Assembly: GCA_017861355.1 (NCBI GenBank)
Contig: JAGFXQ010000249.1
Span: 1-5,496 of the forward strand
Reading direction: 5' to 3'
DNA from: Bacillota bacterium
GTDB lineage: Bacteria; Bacillota; Clostridia; Lachnospirales; Lachnospiraceae
Length of the DNA stretch: 5,496 nt
Shown: piece by piece, positions 1 to 5,496 of the stretch
Position numbering within the stretch: the stretch's first letter is position 1
How the letters are laid out: every line of letters begins with the position of its first letter
Translations under genes and position numbers: made by a program
Notes under the pieces: model-generated
Seen by the model: only the letters and a program-made list of their open reading frames with translations
Databases searched by the model: none
Told to the model about the DNA's origin: nothing

Positions 1-1913
1 TATCCCTGGAAGATGGGGCAGTGGATTATTGGGACGCAAATTATAGAGACTATCAGATAGCGTCACTTTATCATGCATTTAAATATTATGGACTGCCTTC
101 CGTGGAGGGAGTGCCGGTAAAAGATTATAGTAGATATCATAAGGTGCTGCTTCTCTACGGAGTGGAGAGCGAAGAGATCAAACAGAGTTTTCCGGAACTT
201 CTACCGCCGAAGACAGTGGCTTCCGGACGGTTTGAAGGCATCTATACTACTTTATGGAGAAGAATGTCTGAGAGGGGAGGAGATGCAAAGAAATACAATC
301 GCTATTTCTATCTCGATCTTTGCCCTGAGTGTAATGGTGAAAGATTGAATTCACTGAGCAGGAAAGTTACAGTGGAGGATGTAAGACTTCCTCAATTATC
401 CTTATTGTCACTGGATAAACTGTTGGAATGGGTAAAGCAACTGGATGCAGGTATGCTAACAACGCATCGAGAACTCGTGGAAAGTTATCTGGAGGATCTA
501 ACTACGAAGCTTGATCGTATTAAGCGGGTAGGGTTGGGGTACCTGACCTTGGATCGACAGACAATAACCCTATCTGGGGGAGAACTTCAGAGAATAAAGC
601 TGGCGGCTGCGCTTGCGTCGGATTTGACCGGAATTATCTATATTATGGATGAACCAACCATTGGTCTACACCCACAGGATACCGAAGGTATGATCCATAT
701 TTTGAAGCAACTACGGGATAAAGAGAATACAGTAATTGTTATTGAACATGATACCGATGTGATGGAAGTAGCTGATTATATTGTAGATATCGGACCTGGG
801 TCCGGAAAACAGGGTGGTGAGATTGTAGGGAGCGGCTCACTTAAGGAGTTGATGCTTCAGGCTTCCTCCGTTACAGGCACATATCTTCGTCGAAAGGATC
901 AACACAGAGACGCGTATCGAAAGGGTAATGGAGATGTAATACAGATTCATAGGGCGAATCTTAACAATCTACAGGATATTGATGTAAGCTTTCCATGTGG
1001 ATGTCTGACAACAGTGACCGGTGTCTCCGGATCGGGAAAATCCACACTGATCTTTGAGGTTCTTACCGGAGAAGAAGAGAAACAATCTTCGACAGATGAT
1101 CTTGGTCAAAAGAACAGAGTATCCGGTATTGATGTCTTTGACCAGATAATCACAATAGAGCAAGCGGCTATCTCAAGGATGAAACGTTCCAATGTTGCAA
1201 CCTACTCTGATGTATATTCGGAAATTCGAACCATCTTCGGTGGTTTACGAGAAGCCAAGGCAAAAGGTCTGACAGCGAAACATTTTTCCTTCAATACAAA
1301 GGGAGGAAGATGTGAAAACTGCGAAGGTCTTGGTTCGGTCACCAATAATATGCTTTTTTTTGCTGATGTTGAAGTCACCTGTCCGATATGTGGAGGAAAA
1401 AGATTCAATGAAGAAGTCCTCGCCGTTACCTACCAAGGATATAATATCAATGACATTCTGAATTTGAATGCAAGGGAAGCACTGGAGGTGTTCCGGAAAT
1501 CTACTAAGATTACTTCTATTTTATCACTGCTAATCGAGGTTGGTTTGGATTATCTTGAGTTGGGACAATCAGTAACCACCATTTCCGGAGGTGAATCACA
1601 GCGTTTGAAATTAGCCAAGGAGCTGGTGAGTAGCACCGGTAAGAGGAATCTTTATCTGATGGATGAACCGACCACCGGATTGCATCCGATCGATGTAGAA
1701 CATTTCCTGGTATTACTCAATCGGTTGGTGGAGGCTGGAAATACCGTCATTGTAGTGGAACATAATCAGCAGGTGATTAAAGCCTCGGATTGGATCGTTG
1801 ATCTTGGACCGGGAGGCGGAGATCAAGGAGGCAACCTTGTTTTTGAAGGCACTCCGGAGGAAATGATGAAGAATTCCCGGACAGCTACCGCGGAATATCT
1901 TAGACAGTCATAA
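1..1913 (+). CDS. uvrA: UvrA-family ABC ATPase (excinuclease subunit A or UvrA2-like paralog), 5'-truncated by window edge
   Basis: UvrA proteins are dimeric twin-ABC ATPases that recognise damaged DNA. Short paralogs (UvrA2/DrrC type) are linked to tolerance of DNA-binding drugs. The frame is open to the left edge (S-L-E-D-G-A precedes the GTG at 21), so the GTG is internal and the N-terminus, including the first Walker A, is missing. Counting from the GTG codon as residue 1, visible motifs are: CPEC near 101-104 followed by GERL; first ABC signature LSGGELQR at 184-191; Walker B IIYIMDEP at 205-212; second Walker A GVSGSGKS at 334-341; zinc finger CENC (431-434) and CPIC (454-457); second signature ISGGESQR at 521-528; Walker B LYLMDEP at 544-550. 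The C-terminal end is normal. The usual DQSPIGRTPRSNPATYTG segment reads EQAAISRMKRSNVATYSD (380-397), which suggests a paralog rather than housekeeping UvrA. Family is certain; subtype is inference. Confidence 0.95.
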   Translation, partial: SLEDGAVDYWDANYRDYQIASLYHAFKYYGLPSVEGVPVKDYSRYHKVLLLYGVESEEIKQSFPELLPPKTVASGRFEGIYTTLWRRMSERGGDAKKYNRYFYLDLCPECNGERLNSLSRKVTVEDVRLPQLSLLSLDKLLEWVKQLDAGMLTTHRELVESYLEDLTTKLDRIKRVGLGYLTLDRQTITLSGGELQRIKLAAALASDLTGIIYIMDEPTIGLHPQDTEGMIHILKQLRDKENTVIVIEHDTDVMEVADYIVDIGPGSGKQGGEIVGSGSLKELMLQASSVTGTYLRRKDQHRDAYRKGNGDVIQIHRANLNNLQDIDVSFPCGCLTTVTGVSGSGKSTLIFEVLTGEEEKQSSTDDLGQKNRVSGIDVFDQIITIEQAAISRMKRSNVATYSDVYSEIRTIFGGLREAKAKGLTAKHFSFNTKGGRCENCEGLGSVTNNMLFFADVEVTCPICGGKRFNEEVLAVTYQGYNINDILNLNAREALEVFRKSTKITSILSLLIEVGLDYLELGQSVTTISGGESQRLKLAKELVSSTGKRNLYLMDEPTTGLHPIDVEHFLVLLNRLVEAGNTVIVVEHNQQVIKASDWIVDLGPGGGDQGGNLVFEGTPEEMMKNSRTATAEYLRQS

Positions 1914-1923
1914 GCCTATATCG

Positions 1924-1970
1924 TACACCATTCATGTCAGTTATCATGACTAATTGAATGGTGTATTTTT
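1924..1970 (+). terminator. Intrinsic terminator of the uvrA-family gene
   Basis: A perfect 11-bp inverted repeat (TACACCATTCA at 1924-1934 with TGAATGGTGTA at 1955-1965) begins 10 bases after the TAA stop and runs into a T run at 1966-1970. A short inner stem (GTCA 1936-1939 with TGAC 1947-1950) can stack inside it. Position, stem and U-tract fit a Rho-independent terminator. It separates the uvrA-family gene from the c-di-GMP genes. Confidence 0.88.
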
Positions 1971-2025
1971 CTGTAAATCTAACTCGTACTTGCCTTATAT
2001 ATAAATGAGAGATAAGAATTAAATA

Positions 2026-2056
2026 CTTGAATGTTTAGTATATTCAGCTTGAATGT
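2026..2056 (+). repeat. 9-bp direct repeat upstream of the promoter, possible operator
   Basis: CTTGAATGT occurs at 2026-2034 and again at 2048-2056. The start-to-start distance is 22 bp, about two helical turns, so both copies would face the same side of the DNA. The downstream copy ends 16 bp before the -35 box at 2073. This is where an activator could sit. No regulator is identifiable, and two short copies in AT-rich DNA could be chance. Confidence 0.3.
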
Positions 2057-2072
2057 CGTAAAATATCTGATA

Positions 2073-2101
2073 TTGATAGTTTTTGTATGATATTGTATAA
2101 T
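2073..2101 (+). promoter_or_regulatory. Sigma-A type promoter for the PAS-GGDEF gene
   Basis: The -35 box TTGATA (2073-2078) and a consensus -10 box TATAAT (2096-2101) are separated by exactly 17 bp. Transcription would start near 2108, giving a leader of about 70 nt before the ATG at 2178. The promoter lies downstream of the uvrA-family terminator. It is the only convincing promoter before the EAL gene, so it probably serves both c-di-GMP genes. Confidence 0.8.
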
Positions 2102-2113
2102 ATATTTGAGATA

Positions 2114-2168
2114 ATGAATTGAGACACTTCTCCTCAGGCTTCTCAACACAATTCATACAAAGTGAGGT
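2114..2168 (+). promoter_or_regulatory. Leader stem-loop with loop-to-SD complementarity, plus the Shine-Dalgarno of the GGDEF gene
   Basis: ATGAATTG (2114-2121) pairs perfectly with CAATTCAT (2149-2156), closing a 27-nt loop just after the predicted transcription start. A mutually exclusive helix is possible between TTGAGA (2119-2124) and TCTCAA (2141-2146). The loop contains CCTCA (2132-2136), complementary to TGAGG (2163-2167), which overlaps the Shine-Dalgarno GAGGT (2164-2168) of the ATG at 2178. A loop-SD pseudoknot could therefore hide the ribosome site. No U run follows, so it is not a terminator. It matches no riboswitch class I recognise. The pairings are seen; the function is inference. 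Confidence 0.45.
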
Positions 2169-2177
2169 TTCAATAAC

Positions 2178-3038
2178 ATGGATGATGCGGTTTATAAAAA
2201 AATATTAATAGAACAGCCGGTTGGATTCGCGTATCTCACAATACTTCGGGATGAAAGCGGTAATCCGACGGATTATGAATTATCCGATATGAATTCTTAT
2301 GCTCAAATGATTTTGAAAGCGTTCAAAGAAGATATTATTATCGGTGACAGACTAACGGAACTAATGCCGATCAATCACAATGACCGTAATAATCTGAGAA
2401 AGCTATTGGATGATATTGCTGTTCATGGGGGAAGAAAGGAAACGGAACAATATTCGTTGGACTTAAATCATTACTACTATGTCATGGCGTTTCGTTTTGA
2501 CCCGGATACAATTATTGTCTATTTTTTAGATATGTCGAACATGATATTTCAGTCACAACTTCCAACAAGGGACCAGTTCAATCTTGTATTACAGCAGGAA
2601 TGGGAAAGGGCTAATAGAAACGGCTCCGTAATCTCCGTAATCATGCTTGATGTGGATGATTTTCGAAACTACAACGATGCCTATGGTTTTATTCAAAGTG
2701 ATCAATGCCTTTATATCATCGCACAGACGATTAGGAAAGTTTTAAAACGCCCGGCTGATTTCGCGGTCAGATTGGGTAGTGATGAATTTGCCTGTATCTT
2801 ACCGGAGACGGATCTGAGGGGAGCCGCTCTGATTGGAGAGAACATCCGAAAGGCAATTCAGGAGATAAATATCCCTCATAAACTATCACCATTCCTACAT
2901 TCGGTATCAGTCAGTATCGGTGCGGCTTCCATTGTGCCTAATCAATATAATTCCTTTGATGACTTGCTGTGTTTAGCAGAAAGTGCTTTGAAATCAGCGA
3001 AAAGTAGAGGGAAAAATACTGTCGTTTCGAAATGTTGA
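2178..3038 (+). CDS. PAS-GGDEF protein, probable diguanylate cyclase (GSDEF variant)
   Basis: Diguanylate cyclases condense two GTP into c-di-GMP. This 286-residue protein has no membrane segment or signal peptide and should be cytoplasmic. Residues about 8-122 look like a PAS sensor domain (EQPVGFAYL at 12-20, then GNPTDYEL and GDRLTELMP). Residues about 130-284 form the GGDEF domain: LDVDDF at 157-162 supplies the metal-binding aspartates, ND at 166-167 is kept, and the signature at 200-204 reads GSDEF instead of GGDEF. RPAD at 191-194 lies at the canonical distance for the RxxD product-inhibition site. VSVSIGAAS near 243-251 is the usual later strand. Other deviations are YGF for YGH and SD for GD at 174-175. 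GAGGT precedes the ATG by 9 bases. It is the first gene of a likely two-gene operon with an EAL phosphodiesterase. The fold is certain; activity is likely but unproven because of the Gly-to-Ser change. Confidence 0.92.
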   Translation: MDDAVYKKILIEQPVGFAYLTILRDESGNPTDYELSDMNSYAQMILKAFKEDIIIGDRLTELMPINHNDRNNLRKLLDDIAVHGGRKETEQYSLDLNHYYYVMAFRFDPDTIIVYFLDMSNMIFQSQLPTRDQFNLVLQQEWERANRNGSVISVIMLDVDDFRNYNDAYGFIQSDQCLYIIAQTIRKVLKRPADFAVRLGSDEFACILPETDLRGAALIGENIRKAIQEINIPHKLSPFLHSVSVSIGAASIVPNQYNSFDDLLCLAESALKSAKSRGKNTVVSKC

Positions 3039-3092
3039 GGAAGAAATGAAGATTTAAAAATAATAATATACGGTGTCAATGATAAAACAATC

Positions 3093-3097
3093 GGAGG
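3093..3097 (+). promoter_or_regulatory. Shine-Dalgarno that fixes the EAL gene start at 3106
   Basis: GGAGG at 3093-3097 lies 8 bases before the ATG at 3106, the standard spacing. A longer in-frame reading could begin at the GTG at 3073 or the ATG at 3079, but neither has a ribosome site at a suitable distance and this GGAGG would then be inside the coding sequence. Confidence 0.85.
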
Positions 3098-3105
3098 ATG
3101 ACATT

Positions 3106-5163
3106 ATGCAATATGCTTCGAAGATGATAATTCTTTACGGGTTAGCCTTCTTTCTTTCTTTTTATGGCATGCGTCTCATCCATCACTTTAGTAATGAGAA
3201 ACGGTATCGTAATGCGTTACTTAGTGGATTGATCATGGGCTCCGTCCAATCACTCCTGGTTATTTTGGTTCATCTGTCCGAATTAGTCGGTATGCCGGAT
3301 GCAAGGTTTCTGATAATCGGATATACAACCTTCTTCTATGGACCGTTTGCTGGTATTATTGCAGGATTTATATCCTCCATTGTGATATGTATAGTAAATG
3401 GAACTATTTTATGGAGTTTATTGCTGATCCAACTGATTAATATTGGTCTATATAGTTTGGCCTATTTTTATATGCATCGTAAATTGAAAACGCCGAAGTA
3501 CATAGAGATTACATTGTTTGTGATCATTACATCTTCTGTTGTAATCTTTCTGGCCTCCCTGATAGCATCGGATAATACATCATATTTGTTATCCTTATCT
3601 TATCTTCCCTATCTATTTGTCTTTGCCAGTATGCTGATGTGCGCTTTGCTTGGCATTAGCTATCAGGATAAAGAAAATCAAGAATTTATTCGTACGCTCA
3701 ATGTACATAGTGAGGAATTATCTTTAAAGAATGCGGAAATTGAAGTCTTATATAGTCAAGCTTCGGACCAGCAACTAAGGCTACAGGATAATCTGAGAAA
3801 AATGATAGATTATCAGGAACGAATTGAATTCCTGGCCTATCATGATAGTCAGACCGGATTCTATAATCGTGAGAAACTGTTCGATCGGTTAAGACATTCC
3901 AGATCCGAGGATCTGGGATGTTTGGGAGTGATGCTGCTCATCGGTATCAAGGATTCAGACAAAATTGAGGTATCCTTAGGAAATGTTCTTATTGAAACCT
4001 TATATTATCTTGTTGGAATTGAAATCATGTCTTTTTTCGAGACGATATCCGGCGGACAGATGTATAGCATAGGAAAAGGCAGATATGTAATATTATTTAA
4101 TGACGATTATGAGAATAAAGAGATTATAGATGTATATCGAAAGTTGAGCGAACGCTTCGTCGCATCGATTAAGATCAACACAATTGAAATGAAAATTAAC
4201 ATTATAGCCGGTGCAATTAATTTCACCAATGAAACACTGGAACCGGAACAATGGATGGAAAAGTGTGAATTTGCGATGTTTGATTCAGGTAAAATGAAGG
4301 GAAGCAATCGGATTACATGGTTTGGTCAGGAACTGCTTGAAAGGCATGCCAGAGAGCTGCAGATGGAGAAAAGTTTATATCGTGCGATTGAAAATCAGGA
4401 GTTATATCTGATGTATCAACCACAGTTTAACAACAACCAAGTCATGTGTGGGGCTGAAGCATTGCTTCGCTGGAGACATCCTCAGATGGGAGAAATCCCG
4501 CCGGGTATCTTTATTCCAATCGCGGAACGTAACGGCCTAATCGATGATATCGGTAAGCTTGTGATCCAGAGTGCATGTAGATATATTTATACAAACCGAT
4601 CACTGTTTGACCATTCTGCAATTCATATTCCGATTGCTGTAAATGCTTCTTTTCTTGAGTTGATTAATCCGAATTTTACAGAACGATTCCTTGAGATTTT
4701 GTCCCAAAATGAGATATCAACCGATCAGATTAAAGTGGAGGTAACGGAAAGCGAGGTTTCTTTGCATTATTCCGATTTGCTTCAAAATCTTAGGCTTTTG
4801 TTTAGTTCCGGGATTGGTGTGGAGCTGGATGATTTCGGCACAGGATATTCCTCTTTGAACCATCTTGGAATTATGCCGGTTCAGACGATTAAGATTGATA
4901 AGGTTTTTATAGATCGAATTCTGGAAGATGAGAAGATTGGTGATTTGGTTGAGATGATTATCGACTTTACCCATCGCTTTCGAATGAAGGTAGTTGCGGA
5001 AGGAGTAGAGACGAAGGAGCAATTTTTGTGGTTGAAACAGAAGAAATGTGATGTTTATCAAGGCTATTATTTCTCCAAACCGATCAGGGAAGAGCAGTTC
5101 TCTGCTTTGATTGAAGGACTGATTGCGGAGAATGGCAATGTAGATGCAGAAGAAAACTCATGA
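3106..5163 (+). CDS. Membrane 5TM-LYT-like sensor with degenerate GGDEF and intact EAL domain, probable c-di-GMP phosphodiesterase
   Basis: EAL phosphodiesterases open c-di-GMP to linear pGpG. The 685-residue protein starts with five or six hydrophobic helices (about 4-26, 37-58, 68-97, 101-123, 134-154, 160-185). The DARFL segment (65-69) followed by FFYGPFAGIIAG resembles the 5TM receptor domain of LytS and YhcK. A likely coiled coil (about 190-240) links to a GGDEF-like domain that starts HDSQTGFYNR (246-255). Its signature reads GKGRY (323-327) and the metal-binding LDxD motif is lost, so it should not make c-di-GMP. The EAL domain (about 420-672) keeps all expected catalytic residues: E451 of EALLRW, N513, E548, D575 and D576 of DDFGTG, K596, E632 and Q652. 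The start is set by GGAGG at 3093. It follows the GGDEF gene by 67 bp without a terminator. The ligand is unknown. Confidence 0.93.
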   Translation: MQYASKMIILYGLAFFLSFYGMRLIHHFSNEKRYRNALLSGLIMGSVQSLLVILVHLSELVGMPDARFLIIGYTTFFYGPFAGIIAGFISSIVICIVNGTILWSLLLIQLINIGLYSLAYFYMHRKLKTPKYIEITLFVIITSSVVIFLASLIASDNTSYLLSLSYLPYLFVFASMLMCALLGISYQDKENQEFIRTLNVHSEELSLKNAEIEVLYSQASDQQLRLQDNLRKMIDYQERIEFLAYHDSQTGFYNREKLFDRLRHSRSEDLGCLGVMLLIGIKDSDKIEVSLGNVLIETLYYLVGIEIMSFFETISGGQMYSIGKGRYVILFNDDYENKEIIDVYRKLSERFVASIKINTIEMKINIIAGAINFTNETLEPEQWMEKCEFAMFDSGKMKGSNRITWFGQELLERHARELQMEKSLYRAIENQELYLMYQPQFNNNQVMCGAEALLRWRHPQMGEIPPGIFIPIAERNGLIDDIGKLVIQSACRYIYTNRSLFDHSAIHIPIAVNASFLELINPNFTERFLEILSQNEISTDQIKVEVTESEVSLHYSDLLQNLRLLFSSGIGVELDDFGTGYSSLNHLGIMPVQTIKIDKVFIDRILEDEKIGDLVEMIIDFTHRFRMKVVAEGVETKEQFLWLKQKKCDVYQGYYFSKPIREEQFSALIEGLIAENGNVDAEENS

Positions 5164-5216
5164 TTGAGAAACCGACAGTGAAGTCGAAATACGGAGAATG
5201 TTTAAATATATTTATG

Positions 5217-5281
5217 AGATTAGGTTAATGAGATTAGATTAGGTTAATGATTAGATAAACTAGATTAGGTTAATGAGATTA
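5217..5281. repeat. Short GATTA-rich tandem repeat array
   Basis: The 15-mer AGATTAGGTTAATGA occurs perfectly three times, at 5217-5231, 5236-5250 and 5262-5276. The array can also be read as units: GATTAGGTTAATGAGATTA at 5218-5236 and identically at 5263-5281, a 17-nt version lacking two bases at 5237-5253, and a 9-nt remnant GATAAACTA at 5254-5262. It lies between the EAL stop and the palindrome, and no open frame runs through it. Replication slippage is the simplest origin; protein binding is possible but unsupported. Confidence 0.85.
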
Positions 5282-5392
5282 AAGTGCAAAAGTGCTACGC
5301 ACTCTTTCTGCAGCAAAAAAATGGTATGTAAGCAAGCTTACATACCATTTCCTTGTTGCAGGAAGCACCTTTGGCGCTTTTTGCACATTAAT
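5278..5392. repeat. Complex nested palindrome of about 115 bp, possible MITE-like or REP-like element
   Basis: Paired arms from outside inward are: ATTAA 5278-5282 with TTAAT 5388-5392; GTGCAAAA 5284-5291 with TTTTGCAC 5379-5386; 5304-5316 with 5353-5365 (13 pairs including two G-T); and 5319-5333 with 5336-5350 (15 perfect pairs). Between the outer and middle arms, each side can fold its own small hairpin: AGTGC-TAC-GCACT at 5291-5303, and AGCACC-TTT-GGCGCT at 5364-5378 (A-C mismatch on plus, wobble on minus). The whole can be drawn as a long hairpin or a cloverleaf-like four-way junction. TTAA lies at both ends (5279-5282 and 5388-5391), which might be a target duplication. No transposase is present. 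The symmetry is seen; a mobile origin is inference. Confidence 0.6.
5315..5350. terminator. Intrinsic terminator between convergent genes, strongest for the minus strand
   Basis: AAATGGTATGTAAGC (5319-5333) pairs perfectly with GCTTACATACCATTT (5336-5350); only AA lies between, so the real loop is probably CAAG. On the minus strand the stem is followed by seven T (complement of A at 5315-5321), a strong terminator for the gene ending at 5402. On the plus strand the tail is only TTTCCTT, so termination of the EAL transcript here is likely but weaker. It is the central stem of the larger palindrome. Confidence 0.82.
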
Positions 5393-5401
5393 ATTCTTGA
5401 T

Positions 5402-5496
5402 CTAGCTATTCTTAAGCGATTCACAGATTGCATCTGCCATTTCATCCAGCTCAAATTCCTTATCCGGTTTGATGGTAGAACGTACATCCATCGGAG
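5402..5496 (-). CDS. C-terminal end of an unidentified gene, truncated by window edge
   Basis: On the minus strand a frame enters from the right edge and ends at TAG (5404-5402). It gives 30 residues, PMDVRSTIKP then DKEFELDEMADAICESLKNS. The acidic, helix-forming tail and a T7 terminator about 80 bp beyond the stop support a real gene 3' end. The other two minus-strand frames lack such support: one stops early and one gives an unlikely composition. The fragment is too short for me to assign a family. The gene converges on the EAL gene, so it is not in the c-di-GMP operon. Confidence 0.6.
   Translation of the reverse strand, partial: PMDVRSTIKPDKEFELDEMADAICESLKNS

Noticed and set aside
21..23. 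GTG at 21 as the start of the uvrA-family gene
   Set aside because: The frame is open and conserved upstream (SLEDGA before VDYWD matches family sequence), and no Shine-Dalgarno precedes it. The gene continues beyond the left edge.
969..1436. Minus-strand open frames of 63-68 codons inside the uvrA-family gene
   Set aside because: They lie antisense to well-conserved UvrA motifs, have no ribosome sites or recognisable domains, and overlap one another.
2108..2177. c-di-GMP riboswitch (GEMM class I) in the GGDEF leader
   Set aside because: The leader is about 70 nt and lacks the conserved GEMM sequence blocks. Only a simple hairpin and possible SD pairing are visible.
3046..3057. Mini-ORF ATG-AAG-ATT-TAA after a GAGGAAG sequence
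   Set aside because: Three codons only. It could be a leader peptide start, but nothing supports translation or a regulatory role.
3035..3069. Promoter between the GGDEF and EAL genes (TTGAGG at 3035, TAATAT at 3064)
   Set aside because: The spacer of 23 bp is too long and the boxes are weak. The AT-rich stretch gives chance matches.
4107..5061. Minus-strand open frames inside the EAL gene (66 and 114 codons)
   Set aside because: They are antisense to the conserved EAL and GGDEF coding sequence, show no domain features, and have no promoter or ribosome site.
5217..5281. CRISPR array
   Set aside because: The repeats are 15-19 nt with 4-11 nt between copies or none, and there are no unique spacers of normal length or cas genes.

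Overview
The window looks like chromosomal DNA from a low-GC Gram-positive bacterium, most likely a clostridial Firmicute (Lachnospiraceae-like). The reasons are AT-rich intergenic DNA, a sigma-A type promoter (TTGATA-N17-TATAAT), purine-rich Shine-Dalgarno sites, compact intrinsic terminators, and a LytS/YhcK-type five-TM sensor domain of the kind common in Firmicutes. The genus is inference only.

Layout, left to right. (1) Positions 1-1913, plus strand: the C-terminal two thirds of a UvrA-family ABC ATPase, cut by the left edge. Its motifs look more like a UvrA2/DrrC-type paralog than housekeeping UvrA. It ends at a good intrinsic terminator (1924-1970). (2) Positions 1971-2177: an intergenic control region with a 9-bp direct repeat, a strong promoter, and a leader hairpin whose loop can pair with the Shine-Dalgarno of the next gene. 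(3) Positions 2178-3038: a PAS-GGDEF protein with a GSDEF active-site variant and an intact RxxD inhibitory site, a probable diguanylate cyclase. (4) Positions 3106-5163: a membrane protein with a 5TM-LYT-like sensor, a coiled coil, a degenerate GGDEF domain and an intact EAL domain, a probable c-di-GMP phosphodiesterase. (5) Positions 5164-5401: no gene, but a short GATTA-rich tandem repeat followed directly by a roughly 115-bp complex palindrome that contains a strong terminator. (6) Positions 5402-5496, minus strand: the last 30 codons of an unidentified gene that converges on the EAL gene.

The core is a two-gene c-di-GMP module. One promoter appears to drive a soluble PAS-linked cyclase and then a membrane-anchored phosphodiesterase, 67 bp apart with no terminator between them. 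One protein would make and the other destroy the same second messenger in response to different inputs. The families are known. The less expected parts are the possible SD-sequestering leader, the altered signature motifs, and the palindrome at the convergent 3' end.
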